Shown here piece by piece: positions 17,440-26,113 of a stretch of 64,000 bases of DNA; within the stretch, counting starts at the first letter, position 1; the number at the start of each line of letters is the position of its first letter. Below the pieces are notes generated by a model. The model did no database searches. It was not told the DNA's origin and worked only from the letters and a program-made list of their open reading frames with translations. The stretch is from Streptomyces sp. NBC_00341 (lineage in GTDB: Bacteria > Actinomycetota > Actinomycetes > Streptomycetales > Streptomycetaceae), in NCBI RefSeq assembly GCF_041435055.1, contig NZ_CP108002.1, positions 6,820,001 to 6,884,000 on the forward strand, read 5' to 3'. The position numbers and the translations under genes are program-made.

Positions 17440-18117
17440 TCAGCTCTCCGAGTCCCCCTGGCGCACCGAGAGCAGGTCCTCCAGCTGCTCCTCACGCGCC
17501 TGGGCCGCGACGAACAGCAGCTCGTCACCGGCCTCCAGGGTCTCCTCCGTGCTCGGCGTCAGGACCCGCTGGCCGCGGATGATCGTGACCAGCGAGGTGT
17601 CCTCGGGCCACGCCACATCCCCGACCTGGGTACCGGCCAGCGCCGACTCCGGGGGCAGCGTCAGCTCGACCAGGTTGGCGTCGCCGTGGCTGAAGCGCAG
17701 CAGCCGGACCAGATCACCGACGCTCACCGCCTCCTCGACCAGGGCCGACATCAGCCTCGGGGTGGAGACCGCCACATCGACGCCCCAGGACTCGTTGAAC
17801 AGCCACTCGTTCTTCGGGTTGTTCACCCGGGCGACCACCCTCGGCACGCCGTACTCCGTCTTGGCGAGCAGCGAGACGACCAGGTTCACCTTGTCGTCGC
17901 CGGTCGCGGCGATCACGACGTTGCAGCGCTGCAACGCCGCCTCGTCCAGCGAGGTGATCTCGCAGGCGTCCGCCAGCAGCCACTCGGCCATCGGCACCCG
18001 CTCCACCGAGATGGCGGTCGGCGCCTTGTCGACGAGCAGCACCTCGTGGCCGTTCTCCAGCAGCTCGGCCGCGATGGAACGGCCCACCGCACCGGCCCCG
18101 GCAATCGCGACACGCAT
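17440..18117 (-). CDS. TrkA-family potassium uptake regulatory protein (RCK), CeoC-like
   Basis: A 225-aa cytoplasmic RCK protein that would gate a Trk/Ktr-type or other K+ transporter in response to nucleotide. The Rossmann N-domain begins MRVAIAGAGAVGRSIAAELL (GxGxxG) with the adenine-binding acid D30; the C-terminal RCK_C domain (about 140-215) ends in GDELLFVA. It overlaps the preceding trkA gene by 1 bp, so the two form an operon and probably a hetero-oligomer, as with CeoB/CeoC in mycobacteria. RCK_C domains can bind c-di-AMP; nothing in the sequence proves it here. Confidence 0.9.
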   Translation of the reverse strand: MRVAIAGAGAVGRSIAAELLENGHEVLLVDKAPTAISVERVPMAEWLLADACEITSLDEAALQRCNVVIAATGDDKVNLVVSLLAKTEYGVPRVVARVNNPKNEWLFNESWGVDVAVSTPRLMSALVEEAVSVGDLVRLLRFSHGDANLVELTLPPESALAGTQVGDVAWPEDTSLVTIIRGQRVLTPSTEETLEAGDELLFVAAQAREEQLEDLLSVRQGDSES

Positions 18118-18785
18118 CAGTGACCGCCCTCCTCAGGGCCCTCGGCGAAGGCCGCCTCGACCTTCGCGATCTCGTCCGTACGCATCATCACGTGGACCAG
18201 ATCGCCCTCCTGCAGCACCGTCTGCGACGACGGCAGTATGGCTTCGCCCAGTCGGGTGAGGAACGCCACGCGGACGCCCGTCTCCTCCTGCAGCGTGCTG
18301 ATCTTGTGGCCGATCCAGGACGGTGTGGTGTGCACCTCCGCGAGCTGCACACCGCCGCTCGGATCCCGCCACAGCGGCTCGGCGCCCGAGGGCAGCAGCC
18401 GGCGCAGCATCTGGTCCGCCGTCCAGCGCACCGTGGCGACCGTGGGGATGCCGAGCCGCTGGTAGACCTCGGCGCGCCGGGGGTCGTAGATCCTGGCCGC
18501 GACGTTCTCGATGCCGAACATCTCGCGCGCCACCCGGGCCGCGATGATGTTGGAGTTGTCGCCGCTGCTGACCGCCGCGAACGCGCCGGCCTCTTCGATC
18601 CCCGCCTCTCGGAGGGTGTCCTGGTCGAAACCGACGCCACTGACACGTCGGCCGCCGAATCCGGAGCCGAGGCGCCGGAACGCGGTGGGGTCCTGGTCGA
18701 TGACGGCGACCGTGTGCCCCTGCTGCTCCAGGGTCTGCGCGAGAGCGGCTCCTACTCGCCCGCAGCCCATGATGACGATGTGCAC
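18117..18785 (-). CDS. TrkA-family potassium uptake regulatory protein (RCK), CeoB-like
   Basis: A 222-aa RCK protein, first gene of the pair. The Rossmann motif MHIVIMGCGRVGAALAQTL is followed by the acid of the VAVIDQD strand; an RCK_C domain occupies about 135-210 (LPSSQTVLQEGDLVHVM). In Streptomyces this pair sits next to a large APC-type permease, here the KimA-like gene, which is divergent across 350 bp. K+ transport is the shared theme; which channel these subunits gate is not visible. Confidence 0.9.
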   Translation of the reverse strand: MHIVIMGCGRVGAALAQTLEQQGHTVAVIDQDPTAFRRLGSGFGGRRVSGVGFDQDTLREAGIEEAGAFAAVSSGDNSNIIAARVAREMFGIENVAARIYDPRRAEVYQRLGIPTVATVRWTADQMLRRLLPSGAEPLWRDPSGGVQLAEVHTTPSWIGHKISTLQEETGVRVAFLTRLGEAILPSSQTVLQEGDLVHVMMRTDEIAKVEAAFAEGPEEGGH

Positions 18786-19135
18786 CTTGCGCCTACCTCG
18801 CAGTCCTGATCGTCCGGCTGACCTGCGAAAACACCCTGCTCACACTCATTCCTCGGCTGGCCGGGCAAACAATGGGGCAACGGTTCGTCCCGTTGCCCAG
18901 GATGAGCTTATGCGGCGCCGGGTGCGTTGCCTCATTCGAGTGTCCTTTCCCCGGGGCCACGATGGCAAAGGGACGGGGCCCGAACTGTTCCGGCACGTTT
19001 TCGAGCTTCCCGGAGCGCCTCGGCGCAAGGATTGCGTTAAGGATTTCGTGGCTTTTCCGTCCGAGTGCAGGAGATTCAAGTGATACGGGGGTGGTGCGTG
19101 GGCGGGCCCCATACGGAACCCTTACGATCCACAGC
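18786..19135. other. 350-bp divergent intergenic region between trkA and the KimA-like gene
   Basis: No gene is supported here. It must hold both promoters. The one clear structure is a 9-bp perfect hairpin GGGCAACGG/CCGTTGCCC at 18875-18883 and 18890-18898, which could be an operator or leader structure. I looked for a ydaO/c-di-AMP riboswitch and did not see its conserved blocks. Confidence 0.4.
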
Positions 19136-21184
19136 GTGTCCAAACTGACCGACGTGCCCAAACGGATCCTGATCGGACGGGCCCTGCGCAGCGACAAGCT
19201 GGGGGAGACACTCCTCCCCAAACGCATCGCCCTGCCCGTCTTCGCATCCGATCCGCTGTCCTCGGTGGCGTACGCACCCGGAGAAGTCCTCCTGGTGCTG
19301 TCCATCGCAGGCGTGTCGGCGTACCACTTCAGCCCGTGGATCGCGGTCGCCGTCGTGGTCCTGATGTTCACCGTCGTCGCCTCGTACCGGCAGAACGTGC
19401 ACGCGTACCCGAGCGGGGGCGGCGACTACGAGGTCGCGACCACCAACCTCGGCCCGAAGGCCGGGCTGACCGTGGCCAGCGCCCTCCTGGTCGACTACGT
19501 CCTCACCGTCGCCGTGTCGATCGCCTCCGGGGTGGAGAACCTCGGCTCCGCGATCCCGTTCGTCGTCGAGCACAAGACGGCCTGTGCCGTCGCGGCCATC
19601 GTGCTGCTCACGGTGATGAACCTGCGCGGCGTGAAGGAGTCCGGGAAGCTCTTCGCCATCCCCACGTACCTCTTCGTGGCCGGCGTCTTCATCATGATCG
19701 TGTGGGGTGCCTTCCGCGGACTGGTGCTGGGCGACACCATGCACGCCCCGACCTCCGGCTACACGATCAGGGCCGAACACCAGGGACTGGCGGGCTTCGC
19801 CCTCGTCTTCCTCCTGCTGCGGGCGTTCTCCTCCGGCTGCGCCGCCCTCACCGGCGTCGAGGCGATCAGCAACGGCGTCCCCGCGTTCCGCAAGCCCAAG
19901 AGCAAGAACGCCGCCACCACCCTCGCGGCGATGGGCCTGCTGGCCGTCACCATGTTCTGCGGCATCATCGGGCTGGCCATGGCCACCGACGTGAAGATGG
20001 CGGAGAACCCGGCGAAGGACCTGATCAGCAACGGCTCCCCGGTCGGATCCGGCTTCGTCCAGGACCCGGTGATCTCCCAGGTCGCGGCCGCCGTGTTCGG
20101 TGACGGGACGTTCTTCTTCGTCATCCTCGCCGCGGCCACCGCGCTCGTGCTCTTCCTGGCCGCGAACACCGCGTACAACGGCTTCCCGCTGCTCGGCTCG
20201 ATCCTGGCCCAGGACAGCTACCTGCCCCGTCAGCTGCACACCCGCGGTGACCGGCTCGCCTTCTCCAACGGCATCGTGCTGCTGGCCGGCGCCGCGATCC
20301 TGCTGGTCGTGATCTACGGGGCGGACTCGACCCGGCTGATCCAGCTCTACATCGTCGGCGTGTTCGTCTCCTTCACCCTGAGCCAGACCGGCATGGTGCG
20401 GCACTGGAACCGCCACCTGCGCGCCGAGAAGGACCCGCTCAAGCGCCGCCACATGATCCGCTCCCGCGCGATCAACACCTTCGGCGCCTTCTTCACCGGC
20501 CTGGTGCTCGTCGTCGTCCTCGCCACCAAGTTCACCCACGGCGCCTGGGTCGCGCTGCTCGGCATGGTGATCTTCTACGGCACGATGACCGCGATCCGTA
20601 AGCACTACGACCGGGTCGCCGCGGAGATCGCCGCCGACGAGGGGCCGTCCGACGAGAGCATCAGGCCCTCCCGGGTCCACTCGATCGTCCTGGTCTCCAA
20701 GCTCCACCGCCCCACCCTGCGCGCGCTCGCCTACGCGAAGCTGATTCGCACGGACCATCTGGAGGCGCTCTCCATCAGCGTCGACCCGGCCGAGACGAAG
20801 GCGCTCAGGGAGGACTGGGAGCGGCGCGGCATCAACGTACCGCTGAAGATCCTCGACTCCCCGTACCGCGAGGTGACCCGCCCGGTCATCGAGTACGTCA
20901 AGGGCCTGCGCCGGGAGAGCCCGCGCGACGTCGTGAGCGTCTACATCCCCGAGTACGTCGTCGGCCATTGGTACGAGCACCTGCTGCACAACCAGAGCGC
21001 CCTGCGGCTCAAGGGCCGGCTGCTCTTCACCCCGGGGGTGATGGTCACCTCGGTCCCGTACCAGCTGGAATCCTCGGAGGCGGCCAAGAAGCGCGCCCGC
21101 AGGCGCGCGGACTGGACCGCACCGGGCTCGGTGCGCCGGGGACCGGTGGAGCGCAGGTCCAAGGAGCACACGCACAAGAGCTGA
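19136..21184 (+). CDS. KimA-like APC-superfamily potassium transporter
   Basis: A 682-aa protein with about 12 membrane spans (about 35-480) and a cytoplasmic C-terminal USP-like domain (about 515-640). It matches Bacillus KimA (YdaO), a K+/H+ symporter inhibited by c-di-AMP, along its whole length: ASDPLSSVAYAPGE, SYRQ..HAYPSGGGDY, ASALLVDYVLTVAVSIASG, FSSGCAALTGVEAISNGVPAF and LHNQSALRLKGRLLF. Databases often call such proteins amino acid permeases. The neighbouring TrkA pair supports K+. The GTG at 19136 was chosen where homology begins; upstream sequence is non-coding in character. About 30 residues of basic C-terminal tail follow the domain. Confidence 0.85.
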   Translation: MSKLTDVPKRILIGRALRSDKLGETLLPKRIALPVFASDPLSSVAYAPGEVLLVLSIAGVSAYHFSPWIAVAVVVLMFTVVASYRQNVHAYPSGGGDYEVATTNLGPKAGLTVASALLVDYVLTVAVSIASGVENLGSAIPFVVEHKTACAVAAIVLLTVMNLRGVKESGKLFAIPTYLFVAGVFIMIVWGAFRGLVLGDTMHAPTSGYTIRAEHQGLAGFALVFLLLRAFSSGCAALTGVEAISNGVPAFRKPKSKNAATTLAAMGLLAVTMFCGIIGLAMATDVKMAENPAKDLISNGSPVGSGFVQDPVISQVAAAVFGDGTFFFVILAAATALVLFLAANTAYNGFPLLGSILAQDSYLPRQLHTRGDRLAFSNGIVLLAGAAILLVVIYGADSTRLIQLYIVGVFVSFTLSQTGMVRHWNRHLRAEKDPLKRRHMIRSRAINTFGAFFTGLVLVVVLATKFTHGAWVALLGMVIFYGTMTAIRKHYDRVAAEIAADEGPSDESIRPSRVHSIVLVSKLHRPTLRALAYAKLIRTDHLEALSISVDPAETKALREDWERRGINVPLKILDSPYREVTRPVIEYVKGLRRESPRDVVSVYIPEYVVGHWYEHLLHNQSALRLKGRLLFTPGVMVTSVPYQLESSEAAKKRARRRADWTAPGSVRRGPVERRSKEHTHKS

Positions 21185-21297
21185 CACCGCCCCCTCATCG
21201 GTGGTAAGCGGCCGGACGGCACCCACGTAGACTCGTAGGTTGTTGTCCGGCCGCTTGCCGTTCGCCTTTACCCCTTGATCTCTGGAGCCTCCCCCTC

Positions 21298-22656
21298 ATG
21301 CAGAACGAATCCACTTCGCCGCAGACGGGCGAAGCCCAGACCGTGGAATCGCTCGTGGGGCGGGAGTACGAGGTCGAGGTCGGCCCGGTCGCCCACGGCG
21401 GCCACTGCATCGCCCGGACCGCCGAGGGCCAGGTCCTGTTCGTACGCCACACGCTCCCCGGCGAGAAGGTCATCGCCAAGGTGACCGACGGGACGGCCGA
21501 ATCCCGCTTCCTGCGCGCCGACGCGGTACAGATCATCGAGGAGTCCAAGGACCGGGTGAAGGCCCCCTGCCCGTTCGCGGGCCCCGGCAAGTGCGGCGGC
21601 TGCGACTGGCAGCACGCCAAGCCCGGCGCCCAGCGACGGCTCAAGGGCGAAGTGATCGCCGAACAGCTCCAGCACCTCGCGGGCCTCACCCCGGAGGAGG
21701 CCGGCTGGGACGGCACCGTCATGCCGGCCGAGGGCGACAAGCTCCCGCCGGGCGAGGTCCCGGCCTGGCGCACCCGGGTCCAGTACGCCATCGACGAGGA
21801 CGGCCGGGTCGGCCTGCGCAAGCACCGCTCGCACGACATCGAGATCATCGACCAGTGCCTGATCGCCGCCCCCGGCGTCTCCGAGCTCGGCATCGAGAAG
21901 CAGGACTGGCCCCAGATGGCCACGGTGGAGGCCATCGCCGCCACCGGCTCCAACGACCGCCAGGTCATCCTGACCCCCCGCACCGGCGGCCGCCTCCCGC
22001 TGGTCGAGCTCGACAAGCCCGTCTCGGTCCTGCGCGTCGACGAGCACGACGGCGGCGTCCACCGCGTCCACGGCCGGGGCTTCGTCCGCGAACGCGCCGA
22101 CGACCGCACCTACCGCGTGGGCTCCGGCGGCTTCTGGCAGGTCCACCCGCAGGCCGCGTACACCCTGGTGAAGGCCGTCATGCAGGGCCTCATGCCGCGC
22201 AAGGGCGAGATGGCCCTCGACCTGTACTGCGGCGTCGGCCTCTTCGCCGGCTCCCTCGCGGAACGCCTCGGCGACAAGGGCGCGGTCCTCGGCATCGAGT
22301 CCGGCAAGCGCGCGGTGGAGGATGCCCGCCACAACCTCAAGGACCTGGAGCGGGTCCGCATCGAGCACGGCAAGGTCGACCAGATCCTGCCCCGCACCGG
22401 CATCACAGAGGCCGACCTCATCGTCCTCGACCCGCCCCGCGCGGGGGCCGGCAAGCAGACGGTGAAGCGCCTCGCCGCCCTCGGCGCCCGCCGCATCGCG
22501 TACGTCGCGTGCGACCCGGCGGCCCTGGCGCGGGACCTGGCGTACTTCGCGGAGGGCGGCTACAAGGTACGGACGCTGCGGGCGTTCGACCTGTTCCCGA
22601 TGACGCATCACGTGGAGTGTGTGGCGATTCTGGAGCCGGTGAAGAAGGACGACTGA
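21298..22656 (+). CDS. TRAM-domain class I SAM-dependent RNA methyltransferase (RlmD/TrmA type)
   Basis: A 452-aa enzyme expected to make 5-methyluridine in tRNA or rRNA. The TRAM domain (about 18-75) comes first, then the Fe-S cluster cysteines (CPFAGPGKCGGCDWQH, with a later Cys in DQCLIA), SAM-binding LDLYCGVGLFAGSLAERLG, the DPPRAG motif and the catalytic Cys in VACDPAALARDL. The last codons, HVECVAILEPVKKDD, are copied almost exactly at 27224-27270. The ATG at 21298 follows a weak Shine-Dalgarno. Whether the target is tRNA U54 or 23S rRNA cannot be said. Confidence 0.92.
   Translation: MQNESTSPQTGEAQTVESLVGREYEVEVGPVAHGGHCIARTAEGQVLFVRHTLPGEKVIAKVTDGTAESRFLRADAVQIIEESKDRVKAPCPFAGPGKCGGCDWQHAKPGAQRRLKGEVIAEQLQHLAGLTPEEAGWDGTVMPAEGDKLPPGEVPAWRTRVQYAIDEDGRVGLRKHRSHDIEIIDQCLIAAPGVSELGIEKQDWPQMATVEAIAATGSNDRQVILTPRTGGRLPLVELDKPVSVLRVDEHDGGVHRVHGRGFVRERADDRTYRVGSGGFWQVHPQAAYTLVKAVMQGLMPRKGEMALDLYCGVGLFAGSLAERLGDKGAVLGIESGKRAVEDARHNLKDLERVRIEHGKVDQILPRTGITEADLIVLDPPRAGAGKQTVKRLAALGARRIAYVACDPAALARDLAYFAEGGYKVRTLRAFDLFPMTHHVECVAILEPVKKDD
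22607..22656 (+). repeat. direct repeat copy 1 (3' end of methyltransferase gene)
   Basis: A 50-bp segment from ATCACGTGGAGTG to the stop TGA. It matches 27221-27270 with three substitutions, and weak similarity continues past the stop (GGGTTC-GGTGG). The copies flank the cellulase block. Confidence 0.85.
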
Positions 22657-22880
22657 CCTGCGGGTTCGGGTGGTGCGCGTAATGTGCGGGTGCGGGCACT
22701 ACAGGCCATATCGCGCTCCATGATGCCCGGGAACCGGCTCACGGAACGTCTGCCGTGGGCAGCCGAGCACCGTTGTACAGTCCATCGGTCGGGCTTCGGC
22801 CGCCTTGATGGTTTCGGCCTCCTTCCTTCACGCTCGCCTCTACCTCTGTGCACTGTCCCTGATCGAGGCACCGAGCGTCT

Positions 22881-24173
22881 TCAGAGTCCGGACCAGTGGT
22901 TGAGCGTCAAGCGGGGTTCCGCGTTGCGGGCGAGTTCGTGCGCTTGTGCGGGCCACCAAGCTCCGGCAGCCGGGTCGACGATGCCGTACTCGGGGTCGAT
23001 CGTGCTGCCGGTGTTGCGGGTGCAGCTGCCGTCGGACTCGCCGATGGTCTTCACGTACAAGTACGCGTCGACGAGCGGGACGCCGGTGTCGGAGGTCGGG
23101 CGAGGGCCCATGCCCCGCCCGGGCGGGTTGCACCAGGTCTCCGGGTCGCCGCTGTACTTACCCGGAGGCGGGGTCCATACGCCCTTGCCGTTGCGGCTGG
23201 TGTCGATCACGAAGTGGGCCAGGTCCTTGCTGGACGGGCTGCCCACGTTCTGGTCGAACCAGCTGTCGGTCCAGTGCCAGGTGGTGGGGTCGGTGGAGGA
23301 GACGGCGTTGCCCGGGGTTCCGTCGTTGGGGGCGTCCGGGGAGTAGAACTGACTGGCGCACCGGTCTGCGTGGCCGCGGGACGACTCGGGGCCCTTGGTG
23401 GCGAACCACATGCACTTGGACACCCAGGTCCCGTACTGGGAGGTCTCGTCGGTGGGCTGGTAGTTGGATATGTTCAGGACGAAGCCGTCGCTCTGCTGGA
23501 CGCCGGCGTCCAGGAGTCGCTGCGTGATGTCCCCGACGGACCGCCACTGGCTGTTGCCCGCGTCCAGGTAGACCGTGGCGTTCGTTCCGTTCTTCAAAGT
23601 GCGTACCGCGTAGTCGAGGTCGGCCATCCGGTGGGCGGTGAGTTCTCCGGTCGGGTCGACGTCGCCGGCGCAGTCCTCTGGGAGGGAGGCCAGGCCGTCG
23701 GGTTCCAGGATGACCACGGCCTTGTCGTTGCCGATGCCCTGGGCGAAGGCGTCGAGCCACTGACGGTAGGCGGCCGACGAGGCGGCTCCGCCGCTGGAGT
23801 AGAGGCTGCAGTCCCGGCCGGGGATGTTGTATGCCACCAGGGCCGGGACACGGTGGGCGAGCTTGGCGGCACGGACGAGCTTGCGCACCTTCGTGTCGGC
23901 TTCGGCCGGTGTGCCCCCCGTGAACCACGCTGCCTGCGGGTAGCCGGCCAGTTTGGCCATGTTCAGGCCGTCCTGGACTCTTCCGGCCCTGAGGTCGTCG
24001 ATCGCCTGCCGGGCCGCCTTGCTGTTCGGGTCGACGTAGAACTTCGTGGCTGGGGTGACATGGCCCCGGTCAGGGGCGGGTACGGCCTGTGCCTGCGTGG
24101 CGGCGAGTGCGGCGCAGGCGGTGAGCGCCGCGGTGACGATGGCTGTACGGCGCCGGAGGGTGCGGGGTTTCAT
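22881..24173 (-). CDS. secreted GH6 cellulase (endoglucanase or cellobiohydrolase)
   Basis: A 430-aa secreted enzyme cutting beta-1,4-glucan. An N-terminal Sec signal (MKPRTLRRRT then an Ala-rich helix, cleavage near AQA 28-30) leads straight into a GH6 domain with YNIPGRDC (D121), VVILEPDGLAS (general acid D159), YLDAGNSQW, FVIDTSRNGKG and CNPPGRGMGPRPT. No carbohydrate-binding module. The long loops around 240-330 (TDETSQYG...RCASQFYSPDAPND) are larger than in the neighbouring GH6. The ATG at 24173 has AGGAG upstream; an earlier in-frame start would spoil the signal peptide. It lies 201 bp downstream of the second GH6 gene on the same strand and is probably cotranscribed with it. Confidence 0.93.
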   Translation of the reverse strand: MKPRTLRRRTAIVTAALTACAALAATQAQAVPAPDRGHVTPATKFYVDPNSKAARQAIDDLRAGRVQDGLNMAKLAGYPQAAWFTGGTPAEADTKVRKLVRAAKLAHRVPALVAYNIPGRDCSLYSSGGAASSAAYRQWLDAFAQGIGNDKAVVILEPDGLASLPEDCAGDVDPTGELTAHRMADLDYAVRTLKNGTNATVYLDAGNSQWRSVGDITQRLLDAGVQQSDGFVLNISNYQPTDETSQYGTWVSKCMWFATKGPESSRGHADRCASQFYSPDAPNDGTPGNAVSSTDPTTWHWTDSWFDQNVGSPSSKDLAHFVIDTSRNGKGVWTPPPGKYSGDPETWCNPPGRGMGPRPTSDTGVPLVDAYLYVKTIGESDGSCTRNTGSTIDPEYGIVDPAAGAWWPAQAHELARNAEPRLTLNHWSGL

Positions 24174-24374
24174 CGGAACTCCTGGTCGTGAATCGGAAGG
24201 GGCGGAAGTCCGCCGCCGGCCGGGATCCGTGGTGTGCCTTACGGCCAACGGGCCCCGGCCGGTGGGTGTGGCCGTCAGGGGTCAGGGAGGACCTGCATGG
24301 CCACTGGCCGGTGCGGCGAGAGTGCGTGCATGGCGTCGCGCGGCAGACGGCAGTTTGACGACAGGCCCTAGAGG

Positions 24375-25343
24375 TCAGTAGCCGTAGATCATCTTGTAGG
24401 TGACCTCGGGGAGGAACTGGCCTGCCGCAGAGCCCGCTCCGACGCCGCAGTTGCCGTCGGACTCGCCGGGCGTCTTGATCCAGAGGAGCATCTCGGCGCC
24501 ACCGCCCTTCTGGGAGGGGGTGCCGATCTTGCGGCCGGCGGAGTTGCACCACTCACCGTTGTTGGAGCCGTTGCCATTGCGGCTGGTGTCCACGACGAAC
24601 GGCTTGGTGTATCCGCTGGACGACTTCAGCGCGGCATTGATCGAGTTGGCGTAGGTGATGTTCTGCGCAGTGCCGTAGTAGTTGGAGACGTTCAGCGAGA
24701 AGCCGTGGGCACGGCTGAGACCGGCGGCGTTCAGGTTCGCGGCCATCTTGGAGGCGCTTTGCCAGCCCGGGTTGCCCGCGTCGAGGTACACCCAGGTGTT
24801 GGGGGCCTTCTGGTTGAACTGGGTGATCGCGTTGTTGAGCAGGGAGTTGCGCTCGGCGATCTGGGCGGCATTCATACAGCTGGTGTCCCCGAGCGAGTCC
24901 GGCTCGAGGATGACGACGGCGGGCCTGGTGCCGATGCCGCCGGCAAACGCGGCGATCCACTCGTTGTAGGCGGCGGTGGACCCTGCCCCGCCGCCGGACT
25001 GCCCGCCGCAGATGTCGCGGTTGGGGATGTTGTAGGCCACGAGGATGGGCAACTTGTCCTTGACGTCGGCCGCTCCGACGTACGCCCCCGTCGCGGTTCC
25101 GATGGTGCCGCTCCAGTTGCCGAACCAGCGGGCCATGGGCTTGGTGGCGACGTTGTCACGGATAGCGGGCGCCCGTCCGTCGCCGGGGGTGGCGGCGGCC
25201 CAGAGGGCCGGGCTGGAGCTGGGGTCGACGTAGAAGCCGCTGGTCAGCGTGGTCGGGTCGGCGGCCTGGGCGGACGGAGAGGCGGCGAGGGCCAACGGCA
25301 GGGCAAGCAGCGCTGCCGTTATCACGCGGGAGAGGTGACGCAT
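24375..25343 (-). CDS. secreted GH6 endoglucanase
   Basis: A 322-aa secreted enzyme. The signal peptide (MRHLSRVITAALLALPLALA..., cleavage near AQA 25-27) is followed by a compact GH6 catalytic domain with LVAYNIPNRD (D110), VVILEPDSLGD (general acid D149), WVYLDAGNPGW, VVDTSRNGNG and WIKTPGESDGNC. It has no linker or cellulose-binding module, so it is a catalytic-domain-only endoglucanase. Promoter TTGACA-17-CACGAT lies at 25551-25579 and two CebR-like operators lie between it and the start, so repression by a CebR-type protein, relieved by cello-oligosaccharides, is likely. Confidence 0.94.
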   Translation of the reverse strand: MRHLSRVITAALLALPLALAASPSAQAADPTTLTSGFYVDPSSSPALWAAATPGDGRAPAIRDNVATKPMARWFGNWSGTIGTATGAYVGAADVKDKLPILVAYNIPNRDICGGQSGGGAGSTAAYNEWIAAFAGGIGTRPAVVILEPDSLGDTSCMNAAQIAERNSLLNNAITQFNQKAPNTWVYLDAGNPGWQSASKMAANLNAAGLSRAHGFSLNVSNYYGTAQNITYANSINAALKSSSGYTKPFVVDTSRNGNGSNNGEWCNSAGRKIGTPSQKGGGAEMLLWIKTPGESDGNCGVGAGSAAGQFLPEVTYKMIYGY

Positions 25344-25486
25344 GGGAGTACCTCAGTTCCTGACGGGGATACGCCGCGCAACTGTCGTCGTGAGCGTGCG
25401 GCGCGGAGGGGGCGGCGGTGGTAGTACGACGTCCCGGGCAACCCACGGCTCGGGCAGGGACGCACACACCACAGACTGTGAGGTAA

Positions 25487-25515
25487 TGGGAGCGCTCCCA
25501 CTGGAAGCGCTCCCA
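25487..25515. promoter_or_regulatory. two tandem CebR-like operators
   Basis: Perfect palindrome TGGGAGCGCTCCCA at 25487-25500, identical to the published Streptomyces CebR box, then TGGAAGCGCTCCCA (one mismatch) at 25502-25515. They lie downstream of the -10 box of the GH6 promoter, where a bound repressor would block transcription. Confidence 0.85.
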
Positions 25516-25550
25516 CCATGAGTCCCGGAGGTCTATGGGGTATGACCGGT

Positions 25551-25579
25551 ATCGTGTGGGCCGCAATTCCGCCTGTCAA
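25551..25579 (-). promoter_or_regulatory. promoter of the GH6 cellulase operon
   Basis: On the minus strand: TTGACA (25574-25579), 17-bp spacer, CACGAT (25551-25556). It points to the GH6 gene starting at 25343, leaving a leader of about 200 nt that contains both tandem CebR boxes. Confidence 0.65.
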
Positions 25580-25634
25580 GGGACCTCGCACAACTTCCTC
25601 TTCACGTGGAGGTAACCCGGGCGAAGCGAGAAAC

Positions 25635-25648
25635 TGGAAGCGCTACCA
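25635..25648. promoter_or_regulatory. third CebR-like box
   Basis: TGGAAGCGCTACCA, two mismatches from the perfect CebR palindrome, about 55 bp upstream of the -35 box of the GH6 promoter. It could allow looping or control transcription towards the LacI gene. Confidence 0.6.
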
Positions 25649-26113
25649 ATTCGGTCCGCGTCAAGGACGCCCTGGGGAGCCCTCAAGCCGGCCGTGAGGG
25701 AAAGTCTTCGGCGCAGGTCAGAGGGTTGCGCTCTGTCAGTAGTCGGCACTGGGTGACACTGCCGAACCGGGCGGTGCCTCCCGACCGCGAATCCGATCGT
25801 CGACGACCGGGGGTTCGAAGGAGGAGGGGGCGACTGGGCCGCGGCTCGCAGTCGACCGGGCGCGGGGCATGCGGCGCGACCAAGGTGGGCCGTCGCGAGA
25901 CCTGGGACAGGGTCACCGTGCCGCGGCGGGACGTTCACGGCCCAGCGATCAGGGGCGCCACCCGAATACGGTCTTCGAGCGGCAGGCAACTCGTCCGCCT
26001 TTCCCCGGGGCCCACAGCTCGGCCTTTCCCAGGGGCCACAGCTCGGTCCGCCGGGCCCGTGGGATCATCGCCAGGTCCACCGCCGCGGTGAAGCCCGAGG
26101 AGTAAGTGTTCCG
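25649..26113. other. leader region of the LacI gene with a 24-bp imperfect tandem repeat
   Basis: No gene is supported. Two head-to-tail copies of a 24-25-bp unit (CCTTTCCC-GGGGCC-ACAGCTCGG) occupy 25998-26022 and 26023-26046, 70 bp before the LacI start. GAGGAG just before 26102 is a usable Shine-Dalgarno for that gene. Confidence 0.5.

Noticed and set aside
18786..19135. ydaO/c-di-AMP riboswitch upstream of the KimA-like gene
   Set aside because: The conserved blocks of that riboswitch were not visible; only a simple 9-bp hairpin is present.
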